Below, piece by piece: positions 52,833 to 62,032 of a DNA stretch of 64,000 nt. The notes below the pieces were generated by a model that worked only from the letters and a program-made list of their open reading frames with translations, was not told the DNA's origin and made no database searches. This stretch comes from Empedobacter falsenii (lineage in GTDB: Bacteria; Bacteroidota; Bacteroidia; Flavobacteriales; Weeksellaceae): contig NZ_CP040908.1 of assembly GCF_013488205.1 (NCBI RefSeq), positions 3,659,501 to 3,723,500 of the forward strand, given 5' to 3'. The first letter of the stretch is position 1, and each line of letters opens with the position of its first letter. Position numbers and translations under genes: made by a program.

Positions 52833-54148
52833 ATCAACAACATAAAATAGCAGTAATTGGCTTAGGGTACGTAGGTTTACCTTTGGCTCGATTATTTGCA
52901 ACAAAATACCCTGTTGTTGGGTTTGATATCAATCAGAAACGTATTGCTGAATTAAATAGTGGAATTGATTCAACTTTAGAAGTTGAAAATAATGTTCTAC
53001 AAAATGTTTTAGTTAAACAAAACCCTTTTAATTCACATTCTGACCTTGTCGAAGAATCTCAAAACGGACTGTTTTGCTCTTCAAATACAGAAGATATTAG
53101 AGATGCTACAATTTATGTGGTAACCGTTCCTACGCCAGTGGACAAAAATAATCGACCAGACTTGACTCCTTTGAAAAAAGCTTCGGAAACGGTAGGTAAA
53201 GTGTTAAAACCAAATGATATTGTTATTTACGAATCAACGGTTTATCCAGGTGTTACAGAAGAAGAATGTATTCCAGTATTGGAACAATTTTCGGGATTGA
53301 AGTTTAACCAAGATTTTTATGCGGGATATTCGCCAGAGCGAATTAATCCTGGAGATAAAAAACATACGGTTGAGAAAATTTTAAAAGTAACATCAGGTTC
53401 AACGCCAGAAATTGGAAAAATTGTTGATGATTTATATCAATCAGTAATTGTTGCTGGGACTCATTTAGCACCTACAATCAAGGTTGCAGAAGCTTCAAAA
53501 GTGATCGAAAATTCGCAGCGTGATATCAATATTGCATTTATCAATGAATTATCGAAGATTTTTTCGCTAATGGATATTGATACAAACGATGTTTTAGAAG
53601 CTGCTGGAACTAAATGGAATTTTTTACCATTCAAACCAGGTCTTGTTGGAGGACATTGTATTGGTGTTGATCCATTTTATTTGGCTCAAAAAGCACAAGA
53701 AATTGGTTATTATTCTGAATTGATTTTAGCAGCAAGACGATTAAATGACTCGATGGGAGCTTTTGTAGCTTCGCAAGTTGTTAAATTGTTAATAAATAAC
53801 GATATAAAAGTAAAAGGAGCAAGAGTTCTAAATTTAGGAATTACCTTTAAAGAAAATTGCCCTAATATTCGTAATTCGAAAGCAATTGATGTAATTAATG
53901 CATTAGAAGAATATGGAATAGAGGTGACAACTTTAGATCCTTGGGCTAACACAACAGAGGTGATGCACGAATATGGAATAAAATGTCATTCAGAACTTAT
54001 CGAAGGATCTAAATTTGATGCGATTATCTTGACTGTTTCACACGACGAATTTTTAAATCTTCAGTTAAATGATTATTTAAAAGAAAATGGTGTGATTTAT
54101 GATGTAAAAGGGGCTTTGCCTAAAGAAGAAGTTGATAAACGACTATAA
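52829..54148 (+). CDS. UDP-sugar 6-dehydrogenase (WbpO/TviB-type), copy 1
   Basis: This 439-residue enzyme oxidises a UDP-hexosamine such as UDP-GalNAc or UDP-GlcNAc to the uronic acid with NAD. It has [51 protein letters not shown] and the catalytic cysteine in [13 protein letters not shown]. It is related to the second copy at 59447, but is 13 residues longer. Part of that difference is an in-frame 24-nt repeat (53036-53059) encoding HSDLVEES; a second copy (53987-54010) encodes HSELIEGS near the C-terminus. Both are in the same codon phase. Confidence 0.9.
   Translation: MNQQHKIAVIGLGYVGLPLARLFATKYPVVGFDINQKRIAELNSGIDSTLEVENNVLQNVLVKQNPFNSHSDLVEESQNGLFCSSNTEDIRDATIYVVTVPTPVDKNNRPDLTPLKKASETVGKVLKPNDIVIYESTVYPGVTEEECIPVLEQFSGLKFNQDFYAGYSPERINPGDKKHTVEKILKVTSGSTPEIGKIVDDLYQSVIVAGTHLAPTIKVAEASKVIENSQRDINIAFINELSKIFSLMDIDTNDVLEAAGTKWNFLPFKPGLVGGHCIGVDPFYLAQKAQEIGYYSELILAARRLNDSMGAFVASQVVKLLINNDIKVKGARVLNLGITFKENCPNIRNSKAIDVINALEEYGIEVTTLDPWANTTEVMHEYGIKCHSELIEGSKFDAIILTVSHDEFLNLQLNDYLKENGVIYDVKGALPKEEVDKRL
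53036..53059 (+). repeat. in-frame 24-nt repeat inside the UDP-sugar dehydrogenase, copy A
   Basis: It encodes HSDLVEES. It matches 53987-54010 at 20 of 24 positions by eye. The ends ATTCT and AGAAT form an imperfect inverted repeat. It resembles a widespread genomic palindrome of the ATTCTGA...TCGAAGAAT type known to me from flavobacterial intergenic DNA (from memory). The paralogue at 59447 lacks it. Confidence 0.65.
53987..54010 (+). repeat. in-frame 24-nt repeat inside the UDP-sugar dehydrogenase, copy B
   Basis: It encodes HSELIEGS and matches copy A at 20 of 24 positions. The paralogue has KSFKELPND at the same place, about one residue shorter. This copy may therefore be a replacement or chance similarity rather than a clean insertion. 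Confidence 0.5.
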
Positions 54149-54155
54149 AAATACT

Positions 54156-55202
54156 ATGAAAACTATTTTAATTACTGGAGGAGCTGGATTTATCGGTTCT
54201 CACGTTGTAAGAGAATTTGTCTTAAAATATCCTGAAACGAAAATCATCAACCTTGATGCGTTAACGTATGCGGGTAATTTAGAGAATTTGAAAGACATCG
54301 AAATTAAATCAAATTACGAATTCGTAAAAGCTGATATTACTGACGCAAAACATATATTAGAAGTTTTTGAAAAATATCAGCCAGATGGTGTCATCCATTT
54401 AGCAGCTGAATCTCATGTGGATCGTTCTATTACAAATCCGTTAGAATTTGTGATGACCAATGTGATTGGAACAGTAAACTTATTGAATGCTGCAAAAACG
54501 ATTTGGAACAATAATTTTGAAGGAAAACGTTTTCATCATGTTTCGACAGATGAGGTTTTTGGCGCTTTAGGTGATGAAGGTTTTTTTACAGAAGAAACTT
54601 CTTATGATCCGCATTCGCCATATTCAGCATCAAAAGCATCTTCGGATCATTTTGTAAGAGCATATCATGATACATATGGTTTACCAATTGTGATGACGAA
54701 TTGCTCAAACAATTATGGACCAAATCATTTTCCAGAAAAATTAATTCCATTGTGTATTCATAATATTTTGAATGGAAATCCATTACCAATTTATGGAGAC
54801 GGAAAATATACACGCGATTGGTTATTTGTAATCGATCATGCCAAAGCGATTGATTTAGTTTTCCATGAAGGAAAAAATGGAGGTTCTTACAATGTAGGAG
54901 GTTTCAACGAATGGAAAAATATCGATTTGGTAAAAGAATTGTGCAAGCAAATGGATGAAAAATTAGGGAAAGAAGCAGGAACTTCAAAACAATTAATCAC
55001 ATTTGTGAAAGATCGTCCAGGACATGATTTACGTTATGCAATTGATGCAACAAAAATCAACGAAGAATTAGGCTGGAAACCAAGTGTGACGTTTGAGCAA
55101 GGTTTGAGTCTAACAATTGATTGGTTTTTATCCAACAAAGAATGGTTAGATAATGTAACGTCTGGCGATTACCAAAATTACTACGAAAAACAATATAATT
55201 AA
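54156..55202 (+). CDS. rfbB: dTDP-glucose 4,6-dehydratase
   Basis: From the ATG at 54156 the protein has 348 residues; the upstream ATG at 54132 would add eight residues inside the previous gene. It makes dTDP-4-keto-6-deoxyglucose, the branch point of the operon. The motifs are ITGGAGFIGSHVV, HLAAESHVDRS, VSTDEVFGALG, YSASKASSDHFVRAY (Tyr-xxx-Lys) and NCSNNYGPNHFPEK. It is followed after 1 nt by rfbC. Confidence 0.96.
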   Translation: MKTILITGGAGFIGSHVVREFVLKYPETKIINLDALTYAGNLENLKDIEIKSNYEFVKADITDAKHILEVFEKYQPDGVIHLAAESHVDRSITNPLEFVMTNVIGTVNLLNAAKTIWNNNFEGKRFHHVSTDEVFGALGDEGFFTEETSYDPHSPYSASKASSDHFVRAYHDTYGLPIVMTNCSNNYGPNHFPEKLIPLCIHNILNGNPLPIYGDGKYTRDWLFVIDHAKAIDLVFHEGKNGGSYNVGGFNEWKNIDLVKELCKQMDEKLGKEAGTSKQLITFVKDRPGHDLRYAIDATKINEELGWKPSVTFEQGLSLTIDWFLSNKEWLDNVTSGDYQNYYEKQYN

Positions 55203-55203
55203 G

Positions 55204-55752
55204 ATGAAAGCGACAGAAACTAAATTAAAAGGTTGTTTTATTTTAGAACCAACAGTTTTTGAAGATTCGAGAGGATATTTCTTCGAAGCGTATCATGAAG
55301 ATAAAATGGAAGAAATATTGGGCTATAAACCAACTTTTGTTCAAGATAATCAATCTAATTCATCTTACGGAGTTGTTCGTGGTTTACATATGCAAGCGGG
55401 AGAGCATTCGCAGGCAAAGCTGGTTCGTGTTGTAGAAGGTGCTGTGATTGATGTTGCAGTTGATGTTCGTCCTGGTTCTGAAACATATGGACAATCAGTT
55501 GCAGTTGAATTATCTGCTGATAACAAAAGACAATTGTTTATTCCAAGAGGATTTTTACATGGTTTTTCTGTTATTTCTGAATCAGCGACATTTTTATATA
55601 AATGTGACAATGGCTATAATAAAGCCTCTGAAGATGGAGTTTATCCATTAGATCAAGAAATTGGAATTGATTGGGGGGTTCCTTCAGATAAAATGATTAT
55701 TTCTGATAAAGATCAAGAAGCGCAATCATTTCAAACATTTCAAACAAAATAA
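55204..55752 (+). CDS. rfbC: dTDP-4-dehydrorhamnose 3,5-epimerase
   Basis: This 182-residue cupin epimerises dTDP-4-keto-6-deoxyglucose at C3 and C5 to the rhamnose precursor. It has VFEDSRGYFFEAYHE, VVRGLHMQAGEHSQAKLV (catalytic histidine), FIPRGFLHGFSV and LYKCDNGYNKASE (catalytic tyrosine region). The usual RGLHYQ is RGLHMQ here, a mild change. rfbD (the final reductase) is not in the window, so it may lie past the right edge. Confidence 0.93.
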   Translation: MKATETKLKGCFILEPTVFEDSRGYFFEAYHEDKMEEILGYKPTFVQDNQSNSSYGVVRGLHMQAGEHSQAKLVRVVEGAVIDVAVDVRPGSETYGQSVAVELSADNKRQLFIPRGFLHGFSVISESATFLYKCDNGYNKASEDGVYPLDQEIGIDWGVPSDKMIISDKDQEAQSFQTFQTK

Positions 55753-55773
55753 CTAAACTAAAAATACTATAAA

Positions 55774-56634
55774 TTGAAAGGAATAATTTTAGCTGGAGGA
55801 TCTGGTACAAGGTTGCATCCATTAACATTAGCGGTTAGTAAACAGTTAATGCCAGTATATGATAAACCAATGATCTATTATCCATTATCAACTTTGATGT
55901 TGGCAGGGATTAATGAAATATTGATTATTTCTACGCCTCATGATTTACCACATTTTGAAAAATTATTAGGTGACGGATCGCAAATAGGATGTAAATTTTC
56001 TTATAAAGAACAACCAAGTCCAGATGGTTTAGCGCAAGCTTTTATTTTAGGAGAAGAGTTTATTGGAGATGATAAAGTAGCATTAATTTTAGGAGATAAT
56101 ATTTTCTACGCATCTGGAATGTCAAAACTATTGCAAGATTCTGCAAACCCTGACGGAGGAGTGGTTTTTGCTTACCAAGTTTCTGATCCAGAACGTTATG
56201 GAGTAGTAGAGTTTAATGAGAAGAATGAAGTAGTTTCTATCGAAGAAAAACCTTCTGAACCTAAATCAAATTATGCAGTTCCTGGATTATATTTTTATGA
56301 CAATGATGTGGTAGAAATAGCTAAAAATATCAAACCATCTCCTCGTGGAGAATTAGAAATTACAGATATCAATGCTGAATATCTTAAAAGAGGTAAATTG
56401 AAAGTTGGTGTTTTCAACCGTGGTACAGCATGGTTAGATACAGGTACAATCAATTCGTTAATGCAAGCTGGACAATTTGTTCAAGTAATTGAAGAACGTC
56501 AAGGAATGAAAATTGGTGCGATTGAAGAAGTAGCTTATCGTATGGGTTATATTGACAAGCAGCAATTAGAAAAAATTGCAGAACCATTACGTAAAAGTGG
56601 GTATGGGGAGTATCTGATTAGAATAATAAAATAA
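55774..56634 (+). CDS. rfbA: glucose-1-phosphate thymidylyltransferase
   Basis: This 286-residue enzyme makes dTDP-glucose from glucose-1-phosphate and dTTP. It has [62 protein letters not shown] and RGTAWLDTG. The frame starts with TTG; no ATG lies upstream that would keep the conserved KGIILAGG start in place. The TTG may lower expression relative to its neighbours. It sits 21 nt after rfbC. Confidence 0.96.
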   Translation: MKGIILAGGSGTRLHPLTLAVSKQLMPVYDKPMIYYPLSTLMLAGINEILIISTPHDLPHFEKLLGDGSQIGCKFSYKEQPSPDGLAQAFILGEEFIGDDKVALILGDNIFYASGMSKLLQDSANPDGGVVFAYQVSDPERYGVVEFNEKNEVVSIEEKPSEPKSNYAVPGLYFYDNDVVEIAKNIKPSPRGELEITDINAEYLKRGKLKVGVFNRGTAWLDTGTINSLMQAGQFVQVIEERQGMKIGAIEEVAYRMGYIDKQQLEKIAEPLRKSGYGEYLIRIIK

Positions 56635-56650
56635 GCTACAATACAGAGCA

Positions 56651-57619
56651 ATGAAACACATCTTAATTACAGGAGGAGCAGGATTTATCGGATCTAACTT
56701 AACCGAATTTTTTTTAGGAAATGACTATCAAGTGACTTGTTTAGATAATTTTGCAACAGGACATCGTCATAATGTAGAGCCTTTTTTGGGACATCCAAAT
56801 TATAAATTAATTGAAGGTGATATACGCGATTTAGTAACATGTCATAAAGCAGTTGAAGGTGTAGATTATGTGTTGCATCAAGCAGCTTTAGGATCGGTAC
56901 CTCGTTCTATTAATGATCCAATTACTTCTAATGAGGTGAATGTTTCAGGTTTTTTGAATATGTTGGTTGCTGCACGCGATGCTGGAGTTAAGCGTTTTGT
57001 GTATGCCGCTTCATCTTCAACATATGGAGATTCAGAAAACTTACCGAAAGTAGAAGACATTATTGGAAAACCACTTTCTCCTTATGCCATTACAAAATAT
57101 GTGAATGAGTTGTATGCAGATATTTTTAGCAAAACTTATGGTTTATCATGTATAGGATTGCGCTATTTTAATGTATTCGGTCGTCGTCAAGATCCAAATG
57201 GAGCTTATGCAGCAGTTATTCCATTGTTTGTAAAACAATTTATGAATTATGAATCTCCAAAGATTAACGGGACAGGAGATTATTCTCGCGATTTTACTTA
57301 CATTGATAATGTGATTCAGATGAATGAACGTGCAATGTTAACAGAAAATGAAGGAGCAATAAATACAGTTTATAATACAGCAGTAGGAGATAGAACTACT
57401 TTAAATGATTTAGTGAAATATTTACGTGAATATTTAAGTGAATACGATGCTGATATTGCAAATGTAGAAGTGATTCATGGACCAAATCGTATTGGAGACA
57501 TTCCTCATTCGCTAGCGTCTATAGAAAAAGCGAAAACATTATTAGGTTACGAACCTACTCATACAATTGATAAAGGCTTAAAAGAAGCTGTAAAATGGTA
57601 TTGGGATAATTTGAAATAG
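56651..57619 (+). CDS. UDP-N-acetylglucosamine 4-epimerase (WbpP-type)
   Basis: This 322-residue extended short-chain dehydrogenase has LITGGAGFIGSNLTEFFLG, DNFATGHRHNV, GSVPRSINDPITSNEVN, AASSSTYGDSENLPKVED and YAITKYVNELYADIF. The combination GSVPRS...P...N with RRQDPNGAYAAVIP is the mark of WbpP-type epimerases, which convert UDP-GlcNAc to UDP-GalNAc (and uronic forms). It pairs naturally with the UDP-sugar dehydrogenases, giving UDP-GalNAcA. It follows rfbA by 16 nt. Confidence 0.88.
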   Translation: MKHILITGGAGFIGSNLTEFFLGNDYQVTCLDNFATGHRHNVEPFLGHPNYKLIEGDIRDLVTCHKAVEGVDYVLHQAALGSVPRSINDPITSNEVNVSGFLNMLVAARDAGVKRFVYAASSSTYGDSENLPKVEDIIGKPLSPYAITKYVNELYADIFSKTYGLSCIGLRYFNVFGRRQDPNGAYAAVIPLFVKQFMNYESPKINGTGDYSRDFTYIDNVIQMNERAMLTENEGAINTVYNTAVGDRTTLNDLVKYLREYLSEYDADIANVEVIHGPNRIGDIPHSLASIEKAKTLLGYEPTHTIDKGLKEAVKWYWDNLK

Positions 57620-57623
57620 AATT

Positions 57624-59216
57624 ATGGGGTTTAGATACGATATACAGGGATTAAGAGCTATAGCTGTTCTTCTGGTATTTGTTTTTCATTTGAATTCCTC
57701 TTGGTTAACTGGAGGTTTTATAGGAGTTGATATCTTCTTTGTAATTTCTGGATTTTTAGTTAGTAGTATTATTTTACATAAAAAAGAGAAAGCTACATTT
57801 GGATTTATAGATTTTTATATAGGAAGAATTAAACGAATTGTTCCTGTGTTATTATTGCTTTTAGTTTTTGTTGGGATTGTAGGAGCGTGGATTTATTTAA
57901 GTGGAGATATACAAGGACTTCGTAAAAATATGTTTCATTCAGCTATTTTTAATTCTAATAATTATTTAGCAAGTCTCGATAATTATTTTGGAGCAAGTAG
58001 CCAGGAAAACCCTTTATTACATACATGGACATTGTCTATTGAGATGCAGTTTTACTTTTTACTTCCTTTGTTTTTGATATTATTCAATAGGAAGTATATA
58101 GTGTCAATAAGTTTGGCTATTATAATATTATTATTTAGCTATTCTTTCTATAATAGTACTTTTTTGAATAATCAAAGTGCAATGTACTTTTCTTTAATAG
58201 CGCGAATTCCAGAGTTTCTAATTGGGACTGTATTTGCAGTAAAAGCAAATGAAATAACAAAGGTAATAGGTAATAATAAGAATGTAATAGCTATAGCTTC
58301 TTTAATAGGTATTATATTATGTGGATTGTTCTATACAGAATATATTAACTTCCCTGGTTTATGGGTAATATTACCTTGTTTGTTTACTGGAATTATATTA
58401 GTTACTACAGAATCAAAAATGAATATCTTGTTTTCGAATAAGATATTAGTACATATTGGAGAGCTATCGTATTCTATTTATTTATGGCATTGGACTATTA
58501 TGGCTTTTGTTAGATATTATAATGCTCGAGTTGATTTTGTTTGGTATGAAATGCTATTAATTGTAATATTAACTTATATTTTATCTTGGTTGTCTTATAC
58601 TTATGTTGAAAATATTTTTAGAACTTATACCAATAGAAAATTTTTTATTCAGTTTGGAGCAATGATCTGTAGCTTAGGATTAGTGGTTTTTGGGATGCCA
58701 AAATTAAATAATTATTTGTCACCTATACCAGAAATATATTCTAAACCAATATTTGGGTTAAATTCACATGGCAAGACATTTAAAAGAGCCGATTTTCTAG
58801 GTGATACAATAAAAACGAATGACTCTATTTTATTGATTGGAGATAGTCATGCTTTAGTATATAAAAGAATTTTGGAGATTAGTGGAAATGAATATAAATT
58901 TAATTTTAAAACAATAACAAACGATTTGTATCCGAATATTCCTAATTTAGATAAGAATGATTTTATTTCTTTAAAGTATTATAATCAATATGAAAATTTA
59001 ATCGAGGAAAGCAGAAGGTTATTTAAGGAATCTAAAATTATTTTTATCTCTTCTATTTGGGCAAAATCTATTTTTTCTTTAGAGCCAGCTTTTAAAGATT
59101 TTGTTCAAAGTTTAAATAAGGATCAGCATATTATTATTATTTCTGATTACCCAGAATTTGATAGAAATCCATTAAGAATTACTAGAGGTTTTGTTTATAA
59201 AAAGGAAGGGGTTTGA
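57624..59216 (+). CDS. OafA-type acyltransferase, SGNH domain truncated by frameshift
   Basis: This 530-residue product has a complete acyltransferase 3 membrane domain (about ten helices, residues 1-355) starting GFRYDIQGLRAIAVLLVFVFH, with the catalytic histidine-containing FVFH and GVDIFFVISGFLV. After a linker the SGNH domain starts with LLIGDSHALVYK (catalytic serine). The frame stops at 59216, before the DxxH block. The missing C-terminus is encoded in the +1 frame at 59191-59445, which has DGGHMNYYG. A single extra base near AAAAAGGAAGGGG (59199-59211) would explain the split. Without the second block the SGNH part is probably inactive, though the membrane domain may still work. Confidence 0.85.
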   Translation: MGFRYDIQGLRAIAVLLVFVFHLNSSWLTGGFIGVDIFFVISGFLVSSIILHKKEKATFGFIDFYIGRIKRIVPVLLLLLVFVGIVGAWIYLSGDIQGLRKNMFHSAIFNSNNYLASLDNYFGASSQENPLLHTWTLSIEMQFYFLLPLFLILFNRKYIVSISLAIIILLFSYSFYNSTFLNNQSAMYFSLIARIPEFLIGTVFAVKANEITKVIGNNKNVIAIASLIGIILCGLFYTEYINFPGLWVILPCLFTGIILVTTESKMNILFSNKILVHIGELSYSIYLWHWTIMAFVRYYNARVDFVWYEMLLIVILTYILSWLSYTYVENIFRTYTNRKFFIQFGAMICSLGLVVFGMPKLNNYLSPIPEIYSKPIFGLNSHGKTFKRADFLGDTIKTNDSILLIGDSHALVYKRILEISGNEYKFNFKTITNDLYPNIPNLDKNDFISLKYYNQYENLIEESRRLFKESKIIFISSIWAKSIFSLEPAFKDFVQSLNKDQHIIIISDYPEFDRNPLRITRGFVYKKEGV

Positions 59217-59445
59217 AATAAAAGAGACAAAATCTGATATACCCGATTATGTAATGGAAGTAGCTAGTCAGAATAAAAATGTTCATTATTTGAAATTAGA
59301 TTATTCAGAGTTTCAAAATCTACCAATGATTAATGATACTTTGGCTTATTATGATGGTGGTCATATGAATTATTATGGTACTTCTAAAGTAGGAGAGGCC
59401 TTTAGTAAAGATATATATGAATTTTTAAAAAAAATAAAAAAATAA
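59191..59445 (+). pseudogene. SGNH C-terminal fragment of the OafA-type acyltransferase
   Basis: This 84-codon frame starts with MFIKRKGFEIKETKSDIPDY read from a TTG and carries the catalytic Asp/His block YDGGHMNYYGTSKVGEAFSK. It has no separate start of its own and continues the protein cut at 59216 in frame +1. I interpret it as the detached end of one gene spanning 57624-59445, which would encode about 606 residues. Confidence 0.75.
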
Positions 59446-59446
59446 A

Positions 59447-60727
59447 ATGGAGAAAATAGTAATTATAGGGTTAGGGTATGTAGGATTACCTTTAGCACGT
59501 TTATTTGCAACTAAATATCCTGTAGTAGGATTTGATATTAATCAAAAACGAATTGAAGAATTAAGTACTGGAACAGACTCTACTTTAGAAGTTTCTGATG
59601 ATGTATTAAAATCTGTTTTAGTGAAAGAAAATCCTTTTAAAACTAATTCGAATGGATTGTATTGCTCAAATAATTTGGATGATATTAAAGATGCAAATAT
59701 TTATGTTGTAACAGTACCTACACCTGTGGATAAGCACAATCGTCCGGATTTAACCCCATTGTATAAATCTTCAGAGACAGTTGGTAAAGTATTATCAAAA
59801 GGAGATATTGTAATTTATGAATCAACTGTTTATCCAGGAGTTACGGAAGAAGAATGTGTTCCCGTATTAGAAAAAATTTCTGGACTTAGGTTTAATGAAG
59901 ATTTCTTTGCAGGATATTCTCCAGAACGTATCAACCCAGGAGATAAAGAACATACAGTAGAGAAAATCTTGAAGGTGACTTCAGGCTCTACACCTGAGAT
60001 TGGAATAATTGTAAATGATATTTACAAATCGGTTATTACTGCAGGAACTCACTTAGCTCCTACAATTAGAGTTGCAGAAGCTGCAAAAGTAATCGAAAAT
60101 TCTCAACGTGATATTAATATTGCTTTTGTTAATGAGTTAGCAAAAATTTTCAATTTATTAGAGATCGATACACATGCAGTTTTAGAAGCAGCAGGTACAA
60201 AATGGAATTTCTTGCCATTCAAACCAGGTTTAGTTGGAGGACATTGCATTGGTGTAGATCCATATTATTTAGCGCAAAAAGCGCAAGAAAAAGGATATCA
60301 TCCAGAAATCATATTGGCAGGAAGACGTCTTAATGATTCTATGGGAAAATATGTTGCTGAACAAGTTGTAAAAGCAATGATTAAGAAGAATATCAATGTC
60401 AATGGCAGTAAAGTTTTAATGTTAGGTATTACTTTTAAAGAAAATTGCCCAGATGTTAGAAATACTAAAATTGTTGATGTAATTGCAGCGCTTGAAGATT
60501 TCGGAATTGCAGTAACCATTTATGATCCATGGGCAAATCCAGATGAAGTTCTACATGAATATAGTGTAAAGAGTTTTAAAGAATTGCCTAATGATAAATT
60601 TGATTGTGTAATTCTTGGGGTTGCTCATAACGATTTTAAGACTCTTGATATTAATAGTTTGACAAAAGAAGATTACATTATATATGATGTGAAAAATATT
60701 TTGAAATATGCAGATAGTAGATTGTAA
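59447..60727 (+). CDS. UDP-sugar 6-dehydrogenase (WbpO/TviB-type), copy 2
   Basis: This 426-residue paralogue of the enzyme at 52829 shares [60 protein letters not shown] and [13 protein letters not shown] with the catalytic cysteine. It lacks the HSDLVEES insertion. Having two such enzymes in one operon implies either two uronic acid products (for example GlcNAcA and GalNAcA) or redundancy. It begins one base after the acyltransferase fragment stop codon. The fdtA-like gene follows after 4 nt. Confidence 0.9.
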   Translation: MEKIVIIGLGYVGLPLARLFATKYPVVGFDINQKRIEELSTGTDSTLEVSDDVLKSVLVKENPFKTNSNGLYCSNNLDDIKDANIYVVTVPTPVDKHNRPDLTPLYKSSETVGKVLSKGDIVIYESTVYPGVTEEECVPVLEKISGLRFNEDFFAGYSPERINPGDKEHTVEKILKVTSGSTPEIGIIVNDIYKSVITAGTHLAPTIRVAEAAKVIENSQRDINIAFVNELAKIFNLLEIDTHAVLEAAGTKWNFLPFKPGLVGGHCIGVDPYYLAQKAQEKGYHPEIILAGRRLNDSMGKYVAEQVVKAMIKKNINVNGSKVLMLGITFKENCPDVRNTKIVDVIAALEDFGIAVTIYDPWANPDEVLHEYSVKSFKELPNDKFDCVILGVAHNDFKTLDINSLTKEDYIIYDVKNILKYADSRL

Positions 60728-60731
60728 TATT

Positions 60732-61133
60732 ATGAAATCAAAAATAATAAACCTTCCAAAGATTATAGATAAAAGAGGTAATTTATCCTTTTTTCAAGGT
60801 AATAATCAGCTTCCTTTTGAAATTGCTAGAACCTATTGGATTTATGATGTACCAGGAGGCGAAGTTCGAGGAAGTCATGCATTTAAAAATCAAAATGAAT
60901 TTATTATTGCATTATCGGGTAGTTTTGATGTGGTTATTAATGATGGTGCTGTAGAACAAAGGTTTTCACTAAATAGATCATATTATGGACTTTACATACC
61001 TAAAATGTTGTGGAGAAAATTAGAGAATTTTTCGACAAATTCTTTAGCATTAATTGTATCAGACAAAAAATACGATGAGAACGACTATATCAGAGATTTT
61101 GATGAATTTAAAAAATTAATAAATGCAAAATAA
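60732..61133 (+). CDS. FdtA/QdtA-like sugar 3,4-ketoisomerase, copy 1 (active site altered)
   Basis: From the ATG at 60732 the cupin has 133 residues; an upstream ATG at 60708 lies inside the preceding gene. It has KRGNLSFFQ, YDVPGGEVRGSHAF, IIALSGSFDVVI and GLYIPKMLWRKL. FdtA-family enzymes usually read RGxHAHK with two active-site histidines; here the second is phenylalanine (HAFK). It would convert dTDP-4-keto-6-deoxyglucose to the 3-keto isomer, but may be impaired or have another substrate. It overlaps the second cupin by 11 nt. Confidence 0.82.
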   Translation: MKSKIINLPKIIDKRGNLSFFQGNNQLPFEIARTYWIYDVPGGEVRGSHAFKNQNEFIIALSGSFDVVINDGAVEQRFSLNRSYYGLYIPKMLWRKLENFSTNSLALIVSDKKYDENDYIRDFDEFKKLINAK

Positions 61134-61545
61134 ATTATCAGTGTTTGATTGTTCAGTTATTGATTTAGGTAAAATTAGTTTCGATGAAGGTAATCTTACT
61201 GTTATTGAGAATAATTCGACATTTCCTTTTGATGTCAAAAGAGTTTTTTATTTGTATGATATTGCAGGAGGAGAAAGTAGGGGAGCTCATGCCCATATAG
61301 AATGTCATCAATTTTTAATAGCTGCAAGTGGAAGTTTTGAAGTAAGCCTTGATGATGGTAATTACAAACGTCAAGTTTTGTTAAACAGACCAAATATAGG
61401 ATTACATATTCCTCCAGGAATTTGGGCCTCAGAAATTAATTTTTCATCAGGAGCGATCTGTTTGGTTATGGCTTCTCATCAATATAATGAAGAAGATTAT
61501 CTTAGAAATTATGAAGACTTTTTAAATTATATTCAAAATGATTAA
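61123..61545 (+). CDS. FdtA/QdtA-like sugar 3,4-ketoisomerase, copy 2
   Basis: This 140-residue cupin has [14 protein letters not shown] with both histidines, [13 protein letters not shown] and [12 protein letters not shown]. It is the better candidate for the active ketoisomerase. It would provide the 3-keto sugar for the aminotransferase at 62033. Tandem FdtA-like genes occur in other Bacteroidota glycan loci as WxcM-like proteins, from memory. It overlaps the first cupin by 11 nt and the acetyltransferase by 8 nt. Confidence 0.88.
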   Translation: MQNKLSVFDCSVIDLGKISFDEGNLTVIENNSTFPFDVKRVFYLYDIAGGESRGAHAHIECHQFLIAASGSFEVSLDDGNYKRQVLLNRPNIGLHIPPGIWASEINFSSGAICLVMASHQYNEEDYLRNYEDFLNYIQND

Positions 61546-62023
61546 GATACATCCTTTATCTGATGTGCAAAGTCAACATATTGGTGACGGCACTTCTGTT
61601 TGGCAATTTTCAGTAATTCTATCTGAAGCAAGAATTGGACAAAATTGTAATATTAATTGTCAAGTATTTATAGAAAACGATGTTATAATCGGTAATAATG
61701 TTACCATAAAACCAGGAGTTCAAATTTGGGATGGTGTTACTCTGGAAGATAATGTATTTATAGGACCAAATGTAACTTTTACAAATGATTTAAAACCAAG
61801 ATCAAAACAGTACCCAGAAAGTTTTGAAAAGACATTAATAAAAAAAGGAGCTTCTATAGGAGCAAACTCCACAGTAATCGCTGGAAATGTAATAGGTGAA
61901 AATGCTATGATTGGAGCAGGAAGTGTAATTACTAAAGAAGTTCCAGCTAATACAGTTTGGTTTGGAAATCCAGCTAAACAAAAAGGTGTAATTGACGAAA
62001 ATGGACAAATAATTTATTTATAA
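61538..62023 (+). CDS. FdtC/QdtC-like sugar N-acetyltransferase
   Basis: This 161-residue left-handed beta-helix protein starts [20 protein letters not shown] and continues with hexapeptide repeats ([73 protein letters not shown]). The histidine in [11 protein letters not shown] and the NDLKPR segment match FdtC/WlbB-type enzymes. It would acetylate the amino sugar made by the aminotransferase. It lies between the cupin pair and the fdtB-like gene. Confidence 0.88.
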   Translation: MIKIHPLSDVQSQHIGDGTSVWQFSVILSEARIGQNCNINCQVFIENDVIIGNNVTIKPGVQIWDGVTLEDNVFIGPNVTFTNDLKPRSKQYPESFEKTLIKKGASIGANSTVIAGNVIGENAMIGAGSVITKEVPANTVWFGNPAKQKGVIDENGQIIYL

Positions 62024-62032
62024 AACACTCAC

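Noticed and set aside
59191-59445. Independent small gene or programmed frameshift site
   Set aside because: There is no separate ATG start or known slippery heptamer with a following structure. The fragment continues the SGNH domain, so a simple frameshift is the best reading.
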